Shown piece after piece: positions 60,711-64,000 of a stretch of 64,000 bases of DNA. Within the stretch, counting starts at the first letter, position 1, and each line of letters begins with the position of its first letter. This stretch comes from Sceloporus undulatus (taxonomy: Eukaryota; Chordata; Lepidosauria; Squamata; Phrynosomatidae): assembly GCF_019175285.1 (NCBI RefSeq), contig NC_056524.1, positions 225,943,321 through 226,007,320 of the forward strand. The letters run 5' to 3'. Position numbers and translations under genes: made by a program. The notes under the pieces are model-generated. The model was given only the letters and a program-made list of their open reading frames with translations, was not told where the DNA came from and searched no databases.

Positions 60711-63119
60711 TGCTTCTACTTCTATTGATTTCATTGCTAACTGTGTTCCCTATAATAATGAACCTTTGTTCCAAAACACACTGCAGAAATAATCTAGTAT
60801 GAGATTGCTTTAATTGCCCTGGCTCAGTGCTAGGGAATCCTGGGAATCGTAGTCCATTGTGGCACCTGAGCTCGCTGACAAAGTAGGCCAAATGTTTCAC
60901 AAAACTACAGTTCCCAGAACAGTTAAAGCAGTATCAAATTGGATTGTTTCTGCAGTCTGTTTTGGACCTGACTTGCCTTCCTTCCATCTCCGTTATTTGT
61001 GAACTTTTACTTCTCTAGTTTTCTCTGTTGCTGCCAGAATATTTCTCATTTGATGTTTCTTGTTATTGTTTCACCTGGTAACAGCTTAATTAAGAAAGTA
61101 TCCACTTATACAATATTTTACTGTATATTTAAACCATATCTATTTTTCAAAGATACATTTTTTTTCCCAAAGGTAGAAAGCTTCCATAATTGGAGGCCTT
61201 AAACTTAAGTGCCAGTTTGAGTGTTGGGCTACAGCTCTAGAGACCGGGGTTCGACTCCCAGCTCGGCCATGAAACCCACTGGGTGACTGACCTTGGGCAA
61301 ATCACACTCTCTCAGCCTCAGGGAAAGGCGATGGCAAACCACCTCAGAAGAAATCTTGCCAAGAAAACCCCATGATAGCCTTTGGGTGTTATAAGCTGGA
61401 AATGGCTTGAAGACACACAACAACAACATTATTTAATTGGCTTAAAATACAGTTTGCTTGGCAGGCATGTAAATCCAGCACTGCTGGCATACAGCTGAAG
61501 GGTTTTCTCTGTTGTGGCAGATATTCAAACTTGTGACTTTCCCAAAAATCCCACTTACTGCTAAATGAAGAGGGCTCTCAGACACTTCTGTATTCCTGCA
61601 ATAGTCAGAGAAAGGAAGCCTTTCAAAGCTGACCAGGGACCAAGGATGACTACAAGGACCCCTTTGAAGCTGTATGATTTCCTACTTGCTCTGCCACCAC
61701 CACTTTTGAAGATGTATCTGTTTCATCTGCACGGTAGAGATAATGCAGTTTGGTGCCACTTCAAGTGCTGTAACTCTATCCTATGCAACCCTGAGATCTG
61801 TAGTTTTACCAATAGTTGGGGAAAGGAAGCTTGCCCCTGAAGGCTGACCACAAGCACCCCTTTTAAAGCGCTATGATTTCCTGTCCCACCACCACCACTT
61901 TTGAAAATATATCTGGTTCATCTACACTGTAGAAATAATGCTGTTTGGTGCCACTTTAAGTGCTGTAGCTCCGTCCTATTCAACCCTGGGATCTGTAGTT
62001 TTACCAGTCGTCAGGGAAAAGAAGCTTGTCCCTGAAGACTGACTAGTGGATGAGACTGACCGCAAGCACCTCTTTCAAAGTCCTATGCTTTCCTGACCCA
62101 CCACCACCATCTTTGAAGATGTGTCTGATGCATTCTACACTGTAGAAATAATGCAGTTGGGCGCCACCTTAAGTGCTGTATGTAGCTCCGTCCTATGCAA
62201 TCCTGGGATTTATAGTGCTATGCGGTCTTCAGCCTTCTCGGCCCAAGAGTGCTGGTGCCTCGCCAAACTACAAATCCCAGGATTTTGTAGGCAGTTAAAG
62301 CGGTGTCAAGCTGAATGGTTTCCACTGTGCAGATGATCCTGTCCTCCGTCGGAGTTTGGAAACACTCTTTCCTGGGAAGGCAGAAATAAAGCCCATCCAC
62401 AGGAACCCCTGAAGGGGGAGTGAGGAATGCCTTAAACTGCATTTAAACCGGGATGAAGTCGGATTTAACATTCCACGGGACCTTTTCCCCGGGCTTTGCA
62501 GACCAATGGAGGACAAGGCAGCATGAACTGTAGGGCATTCGAGAAAAATGGTAGGACATGACTCACTAAACTCTAAAAAGAGTCCTGCAAACATCAACCC
62601 ATGCTCCTTAATGTCAACCCAGGCTTCTTAGCCCTGCTCAAAATGGAGGCGATTTTGGAATTCCTCCTGGAGAGGAGGCTGGAATGGAGGACGGGTCTTG
62701 GAAAAAGGAGGACGCCTGAAAGCTACGTTTGAAAAGGGCCCCGATCTCTCGCACCCACGACTTATTTGGGGGGGGGGGATGCTGGCATCTTGTGGTTGTG
62801 GCTGTGTGCCTTCGAGTCCCTTCCGACTTGGGGCTAAGTGTGTGTCAGAGGCTACTTGCCCTTGCCTCCCTCTGAGGCCGAGAGAGTGTGACTCTCTCAG
62901 TGAGTGGGTTTTATGCTCCAGGGGAGGATGACTCGAACCCTGATCTTCCCCAGGGCCAACTCTTTCTTTGTTTTTTTCCCTTTGGCTCTTACTCACCTCA
63001 TCCAAGAGGAGTTGGGCTTTGAGGCCATGGCTGGGCAAAAGGGATGGGAGTGCCCCCCCTGCCTCCTTCTCCGTCTTGGGACCCGATGCCTGCTGCTGCT
63101 GGGCCAAGATTTTCCCCAT
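27076..63119 (-). CDS. ITM2C: BRICHOS-domain integral membrane protein 2, ITM2C-like, six exons
   Basis: Minus-strand coding exons in order are 62997-63119, 47207-47362, 38826-39020, 36574-36684, 28815-28965 and 27076-27167, joined by GT-AG introns into 275 aa (ITM2 proteins are about 263-267). A short cytosolic N-terminus (1-41) is followed by a type II membrane segment near 57-82, a linker, and a BRICHOS domain with the expected Cys pair Cys171 (LDKCYVIELN) and Cys230 (LLCHGK). A proprotein-convertase-like site, IHRR, lies at 247-250; cleavage there would release a 25-residue tail with Cys255 and Cys272. INVPVP, the IIHDFQ block, TAYHD, YLPQTYI and NTFVV point to ITM2C rather than ITM2A or ITM2B. 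Identity to human ITM2C looks only about 60% by eye, so a diverged paralog is possible. In mammals ITM2C acts in Golgi and endosomal membranes and affects APP processing. Introns make up almost all of the 36 kb. Confidence 0.9.
27539..27812 (-). mobile_element. tRNA-derived SINE with L2-like tail
   Basis: On the minus strand it opens GCCCTGGTGGTGCAGTGGTT (A-box-like), has a B-box-like GGTTGCGAGTTCAAGACC, and ends CCGCTATGATC...GGAATAGCGGTATA, the same terminal hairpin as the L2 at 29660-29695. The (AAT)n at 27539-27581 is its tail. Confidence 0.75.
28037..28165 (+). mobile_element. L2 LINE 3' end with inverted 5' segment
   Basis: 28037-28073 is identical, in the same orientation, to 31520-31556, which is the antisense of the L2 ORF. 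It joins directly to a sense-strand L2 3' end (GGGCGGTATAGAAATAAA) and a long (ATT)n tail. That is the form left by twin priming. Confidence 0.7.
28166..28227 (+). repeat. (TTA)n microsatellite
   Basis: About 20 ATT units following the L2 3' end at 28165; a retroposon tail. Confidence 0.9.
29296..29458. mobile_element. Short hAT-type MITE
   Basis: The ends CAGGGACATAGCTAGG and CCTTGGCTACGTCCCTG are inverted. GCAGAAG flanks both sides (29289-29295 and 29459-29465). The body has G-runs and C-runs near each end. 163 bp, non-coding. Confidence 0.7.
29615..31840 (-). mobile_element. L2-clade LINE with long open reverse transcriptase frame
   Basis: The minus strand encodes 588 aa from 31644 to 29878 with RT blocks LLDISAAFDTIDH, SGVPQGAILSP and YADDTQ and the C-terminal MAARLVTG and HWLPI blocks, typical of L2 elements. 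The frame continues upstream to about 31840 (SDKTLLESHLEAYG, AAKNSFYAAR) past one in-frame stop near 31676. The 5' endonuclease is absent, so the copy is 5'-truncated. The 3' end has an ATTC/TGAA tetranucleotide tail (29618-29657). It lies in intron 4 of the ITM2C-like gene, same strand. Confidence 0.88.
32202..32830 (-). mobile_element. Solo-LTR-like fossil
   Basis: The minus strand has LTR architecture: it starts TGTCAGGGGG, has a TATA-like ACTATATAAACC, a poly(A) signal AATAAAG, and ends GCTGACA. About 630 bp. No internal retroviral or gypsy genes were found beside it, so it is probably a solo LTR or fragment. The family is not determined; Ty3/gypsy or ERV are both possible. Confidence 0.5.
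33205..35400 (-). mobile_element. CR1 LINE with long open reverse transcriptase frame
   Basis: The minus strand is open from about 35375 to 33294 (678 aa from the first Met). RT blocks are YLDFTKAFDKVSHD, SGVPQGSVLGPVLFN and FADDTK, followed by the CR1 tail block ERVQRRATKM. The 3' end has the CR1 signature ATAGAATCATAGAATCGTAG next to CCCTGCCATGCAGG. The apurinic endonuclease domain is missing (5' truncation). An uninterrupted frame of this length suggests a fairly young insertion. Confidence 0.92.
36240..36393 (+). mobile_element. LINE (L2-like) 3' end with (ATT)n tail
   Basis: TTTTATTGATGTGATCCCACC...GGGAGAGGTGGAAAATATAATTAAAC followed by (ATT)n has the layout of the other L2-like 3' ends in the window. 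Confidence 0.5.
36742..36935 (-). mobile_element. CR1 LINE 3' fragment, old
   Basis: Diverged CR1 3' sequence (ATAGAATCATAGAATAATCAG, then CCCCTGCAATG) lies just upstream of ITM2C-like exon 4. More diverged than the 33.2-kb copy, so older. Confidence 0.7.
37364..37715 (-). mobile_element. CR1 LINE 3' fragment with ORF2 C-terminus
   Basis: The CR1 3' end plus a short stretch of the ORF2 C-terminus (LFSADPE, RFHLNIRRNFLTV, AVRQW), close to the same region of the 33.2-kb copy. 5'-truncated at about 37715. Confidence 0.85.
40408..40560 (-). mobile_element. Dispersed repeat with hammerhead-like core, another family
   Basis: The minus strand reads CTGAGGAAGTAGACT, then AGTCTGCGGAAGCTC (40461-40494), then TTCTTTCTTTTAGTT and GGTGCTACAAGATC. 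It resembles a widespread vertebrate repeat with a CTGATGAAG...CGAAAGC block. Confidence 0.5.
40891..41767. repeat. Direct duplication inside the Harbinger element, with telomere-like runs
   Basis: Copy 1 (40891-41240) and copy 2 (41472-41767) share most of their sequence in the same orientation. At the same point copy 1 has two TAACCC units (41085-41096) and copy 2 has five (41655-41684). The Myb remnant with its flank lies between them. Confidence 0.75.
41305..41480 (+). pseudogene. Second Myb/SANT-like gene remnant inside the Harbinger element
   Basis: An ATG opens a frame with WSHTETADLIAI, a stop (TGA, where a Trp codon would be usual in this family), and then the same frame continues as NILQKLEQSYLNADTYREG and EEAMRAA. 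This resembles the start of another Myb/SANT-like domain family. It faces the opposite way to the intact four-exon gene. The frame then runs into the internal tandem-copy sequence, so the gene is truncated. Confidence 0.5.
42366..42496. repeat. Palindromic MITE-like fold-back inside the Harbinger element
   Basis: Left arm 42366-42417 and right arm 42442-42496 are inverted copies (CTCCAAACTCTGTCCTTCCA in the left arm and its complement in the right). This looks like a small secondary insertion. Confidence 0.6.
42725..43874 (-). CDS. Transposon-encoded Myb/SANT-like DNA-binding protein, four exons
   Basis: Predicted minus-strand exons are 43490-43874, 43226-43381, 42980-43114 and 42725-42861. 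Every junction is GT-AG and phases match, giving 270 aa with no stop. The N-terminal half (about residues 20-75) is a trihelix Myb/SANT-like domain: YWTDEEVGILLDSL, then the TNKPNRGHF block, then QCRVKFKTLK. A basic, Pro/Ser/Glu-rich middle follows. The C-terminus has heptad-like leucines (FAALEEKVDKLVERVSSM) and ends in a proline run, so a coiled coil is likely. Harbinger elements carry a Myb-like partner that helps the transposase reach DNA and the nucleus; that role is known for the family and only inferred here. The start could also be Met10 (MAAPRRR). Exon structure is my reading of splice sites and has no transcript support. CpG-rich codon use differs from the host genes nearby. Confidence 0.72.
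44350..44530 (-). pseudogene. Harbinger DDE transposase remnant
   Basis: The minus strand reads GPLILADCAYPIRKWLMTP, matching the block around the second catalytic Asp of Harbinger (DDE_Tnp_4, HARBI1-like) transposases (usual form LxDSaYPLxxWLxTP). Only about 50 residues are recognisable and neither the first Asp nor the final Glu is visible. The element cannot encode its own transposase. Confidence 0.7.
45025..45250. mobile_element. Tc1/mariner-pogo-type MITE, same family as 4924
   Basis: Starts TACAGTGCGCCTGTGCCA and ends GGGCCCACTGTA, TA at both borders. Lies 167 bp past the Harbinger element. Confidence 0.65.
45299..45512 (+). mobile_element. Squamate SINE copy, nearly full length
   Basis: An A-box-like TGGTATAGTGGTCTGAATC, a B-box-like GGCTTGAATCCCC, the GGACAAGTCACACACTC block and the tail ACTTGGAAGTGGCTTGAAGG. 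Confidence 0.7.
47770..47975 (+). mobile_element. LINE (L2/CR1-like) 3' end
   Basis: A T-rich 3' UTR ends GTAAGCTGCCTTGAATC...AAAAAGGTGGGATATAAATAA, the same plan as the L2-like tails (a G-rich hairpin then ATAAATAA). Confidence 0.5.
48458..48797. mobile_element. GC-rich MITE with 3-bp AAT target duplication
   Basis: This 340-bp element begins GGTGCGGTACAAACCGCC, ends GGGGGCGATCTGTCCCAGG plus CC, and is flanked by AAT on both sides. The imperfect inverted ends match those at 24428. A short hairpin made of CTAGGGTTAGGGA (48501) and its complement (to 48545) lies inside. Harbinger-like, non-autonomous. Confidence 0.6.
48841..49073. mobile_element. pogo/Tigger-type MITE
   Basis: The ends TACAGTGGACCCTTGTTATA and TATAAGAAGGGCCAACTGTA with TA borders. 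CCGTGTATAA recurs inside. It starts 43 bp past the 48458 MITE. Confidence 0.75.
49075..52100. other. ITM2C-like intron 1, mostly unrecognised sequence
   Basis: AT-rich. A minus-oriented retroposon 3' tail at about 51360-51450 (ATTTATATTCAGC...AAGGCGGATTACAAAAC) is the only recognisable item. Confidence 0.45.
52110..52355 (-). mobile_element. Squamate SINE copy
   Basis: Minus-oriented: TGTGTGCCTTCAAGTTGTTT (inverse tail), GGGTTTGCCATTGCCTTCCC, then GGGAGTTGAACCCTGGTCTC (inverse B box). Confidence 0.75.
52385..52506 (+). mobile_element. LINE (L2-like) 3' end with (ATT)n tail
   Basis: ACCCGCCTTGATCGCTGGAA, AGGCGGGCTACAAATAAA, then (ATT)n at 52464-52506. The hairpin CCCGCCTTG...AAGGCGGG is typical of these tails. 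Confidence 0.6.
52786..52985 (+). mobile_element. Squamate SINE copy
   Basis: The head GAGTGTTGGATTAAGAGATC with A-box-like TGGTATAATGGTTTGAGTG, a B-box-like GGGGTCTGACTCCC, and a tail ending AACAACAGC. Another diverged copy precedes it at about 52540-52685. Confidence 0.65.
53045..53165 (-). mobile_element. Retroposon 3' end with (ATT)n tail
   Basis: (ATT)n at 53045-53090 followed by TTTATTTATAAAGCGCTGTA and CACAGCGCTGTACAT, a minus-oriented 3' tail of an L2-like family. 5'-truncated. Confidence 0.5.
53405..53612 (+). mobile_element. Squamate SINE copy
   Basis: The head GCCAGCATGGTATAGTTTCA, then the CAGAGTTTGAATCCCTGC B-box region and GACCTTGGACAAGTCA. The tail is ATTGGAGCCAACTTGCTGGC. 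Confidence 0.6.
55013..55209. mobile_element. Palindromic MITE, same family, right end shortened
   Basis: GCCCCCACACTGCAG-like left part and body as in the other copies. The right end reads GGATTATTTTGGACC, lacking the CTGCAGTGTG block. The 55.2-57.0 kb element begins four bases further on. Confidence 0.65.
55214..56970. mobile_element. 1.76-kb element with long terminal inverted repeats, superfamily unknown
   Basis: The left end AGATTATCGCACTGCGTTCT and its inverse at 56970 mark the termini. CCTAAG flanks both sides (55207-55212 and 56971-56976). Next to each end is a palindrome centred on CACGTG (24 bp perfect at 55239-55262). The inner part has a GA-rich stretch, tandem copies near 56399-56690 and an inner inverted pair (56288-56352 against 56643-56706). 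No transposase frame is recognisable. Target duplication of 6-7 bp is unusual. Confidence 0.7.
56399..56690 (+). repeat. About 124-bp tandem repeat, two full copies and a partial
   Basis: CTCCGTTTTTGGATT recurs at about 56399, 56522 and 56647, with near-identical bodies (GGCAGGACA, CCCATAGCCAAGCATCC) in the first two units. It lies inside the 55.2-57.0 kb element. Confidence 0.8.
57000..59960. other. ITM2C-like intron 1, nothing recognised but the CA run
   Basis: 58730-58990 has two near-direct copies of a segment with AAACCATTAGCACAATTGTG; otherwise no structure was found. Confidence 0.45.
59413..59449 (+). repeat. (CA)n microsatellite
   Basis: About 18 perfect CA units in ITM2C-like intron 1. 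Confidence 0.95.
60631..60711 (+). repeat. (TTA)n microsatellite with 10-N assembly gap
   Basis: The gap at 60651-60660 is followed by about 17 TTA units (60661-60710). The true array length is unknown. Confidence 0.95.
60770..60968. mobile_element. Palindromic MITE, same family
   Basis: TTCCAAAACACACTGCAG at the left and CTGCAGTCTGTTTTGGACC at the right, with a palindromic body. In ITM2C-like intron 1. Confidence 0.75.
61212..61430 (+). mobile_element. Squamate SINE with BovB-like tail, best copy in the window
   Basis: The B box GGGGTTCGACTCCCAGC, then ACTGGGTGACTGACCTTGGG, CAGCCTCAGGGAAAGGCG, AACCCCATGATAGCC, AAGCTGGAAATGGCTTGAAG and ACACACAACAACAACA. The tail parallels the BovB LINE 3' end. 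Confidence 0.8.
61730..62340 (+). repeat. Tandem array of MITE halves, about 190-215-bp period
   Basis: The block GTAGAAATAATGC...TGGTGCCACTT...AAGTGCTGTA...ATCTGTAGTTTTACC recurs at about 61734, 61926 and 62142 in the same orientation. The last unit runs into an inverted partner (AACTACAAATCCCAGG, 62265-62335), completing a palindromic MITE. Confidence 0.7.
62580..62722 (+). repeat. Single unit of the 125-130-bp repeat, plus orientation
   Basis: GCTTCTTAGCCCTGCTCAAA, GGAATTCCTCCTGG and AAAAAGGAGGACGCC match the 3.7-4.2 kb array. Located in ITM2C-like intron 1, 275 bp from exon 1. Confidence 0.75.
62795..62950 (-). mobile_element. Squamate SINE copy beside ITM2C-like exon 1
   Basis: Minus-oriented: TGTGTGCCTTCGAGTCCCTT, CTCTGAGGCCGAGAGAGTGT and GGATGACTCGAACCCTGATC. 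It sits about 47 bp inside intron 1, near the exon 1 donor at 62995-62996. Confidence 0.7.
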
Positions 63120-63330
63120 GGCTCCCCCAAGGACCCAGGAGGGCTGCTCCGATCCTCTCCTCTCCAGCTGCTGCTTCTGCTCCCTCCTCTCTTGGCAGCT
63201 GCTGATGCCTCTCTGACTGCAGCCTCCCAGCGCTGATGCCTTCCTGCCTGCACTCGCCTTCCTCTTCCTCTTCCTTCCACCCCCTTCTTCCCTCTGCTCT
63301 GCTTTGCTCTTGGGGCAGGCTGACCACACA
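63120..63330 (-). promoter_or_regulatory. Probable 5' UTR and promoter-proximal region of the ITM2C-like gene
   Basis: The ATG at 63119 has a strong context (GGAGCCATGG). The 210 bp upstream are GC-rich and purine-biased on the coding strand, as for a 5' UTR, and the tandem array starts right after. No TATA box or CCAAT box was seen; the start site is not determined. Confidence 0.4.
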
Positions 63331-63349
63331 GAGCCTCCTTTCTCAGGAT

Positions 63350-64000
63350 CTGGCTGGCCTCCATTTCAAGCCTCTCTCCAGGAGGAATGGCAAAATCTCC
63401 CCCATTTTGAGCAGGGCTAAGAAGCATGGATTGACATTTCTAGGAGTGTTTTTAGCTCAGGGCGACCAGGTGTCCTCCTTTTCCAGGGCCTCTTCATTTC
63501 AGCCTTCTCTCTTGGTGGAATTGCAGAATCTCCTCCATTTTGAGCAGGACTAAAAAAAAGCATGCACTGACACTGATATGTTAGCTCAGGGCGACCAGGC
63601 ATCCTCCTTTTCCAGGTTATGTCCTCGCTATCAAGCTTCTCTCCAGGAGGAATTCCAAAATTGCCTCCATTTTGGGCAGGGTTAAGAGGCATGGATTGAC
63701 ATTGATACAAGTGTTTTTGGCCTCCATTTTGAGCAGGGTTAAGAAGCATGGACTGACATTGATACAAGTGTTTTTAGCTCAGGGTGACCAGGTGTCCTCC
63801 TTTTCCAGGACATGTCCATTTTAGCCTTGTCTCCAGGAGGAACTGCAAAATCTCCTCCATTTACAGCAGGACTCAGAAGCACACACTGACATCAATATGA
63901 GGTGACCAGGCATCCTCCACTTTGCAGGACGTGTCCTCTATTTCAAACTTCTCTCCAGGAGGAACTGCAAAATCTCCTCCATTTTGAGCAGGGCTAAGAA
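63350..64000 (-). repeat. 125-130-bp tandem repeat array upstream of ITM2C-like exon 1
   Basis: Inverse of the same unit: CTCCATTTTGAGCAGG, CTAAGAAGCATGGATTGACA and AGGTGTCCTCCTTTTCCAGG recur about every 128 bp from 63395, with one shorter unit near 63680-63741, and run off the window end. Confidence 0.85.

Overview
The window is nuclear DNA from a vertebrate, most likely a squamate reptile and possibly an iguanian lizard. It has three split, vertebrate-type genes in an AT-rich background dense with transposon remnants typical of lizards: SINEs with a BovB-like tail ending in (ACA)n, BovB, CR1 and L2 LINEs, many hAT, Tc1/mariner-pogo and PIF/Harbinger MITEs, and long (ATT)n tails. One assembly gap of 10 N lies at 60651-60660.

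Genes. (1) 1841-10796, plus strand: a complete five-exon alpha-tubulin gene of the TUBA3 type (450 aa) behind a CpG-island promoter. (2) 18761-19699, plus strand: a single-coding-exon class A GPCR most like GPR55 (312 aa). (3) 27076-63119, minus strand: a six-exon BRICHOS-domain ITM2 gene closest to ITM2C (275 aa), spread over 36 kb. GPR55 and ITM2C lie tail to tail, the arrangement I recall for their human counterparts. TUBA3 next to them is not something I can match to a known synteny block.

Layout. 1-1.56 kb: repeats and a degenerate minisatellite. 1.56-2.13 kb: TUBA3 CpG island, with a 55-bp-arm inverted repeat just inside intron 1. 2.2-10.8 kb: TUBA3 introns full of MITEs, SINEs, a BovB tail and a 125-bp tandem repeat. 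10.8-18.7 kb: intergenic, with paired repeats carrying a hammerhead-like motif, an LTR-like fossil and a hAT element broken by CR1. 18.7-19.7 kb: GPR55. 19.7-27 kb: intergenic, convergent 3' ends. 27-63 kb: ITM2C-like introns, holding L2 (29.6-31.8 kb) and CR1 (33.2-35.4 kb) elements with long open reverse transcriptase frames, a solo-LTR-like fossil, a complete 4.16-kb Harbinger-type element (40.7-44.9 kb) and a 1.76-kb terminal-inverted-repeat element (55.2-57.0 kb). 63.35-64.0 kb: tandem repeat upstream of ITM2C exon 1.

The most notable non-host item is the Harbinger-type element. It has clear terminal inverted repeats and a 3-bp target duplication. It keeps a four-exon Myb/SANT plus coiled-coil gene that reads through in frame (270 aa), but only a scrap of the DDE transposase. 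It also carries telomere-like TAACCC runs at the same place in two internal tandem copies. All family assignments are by eye; no database search was possible.
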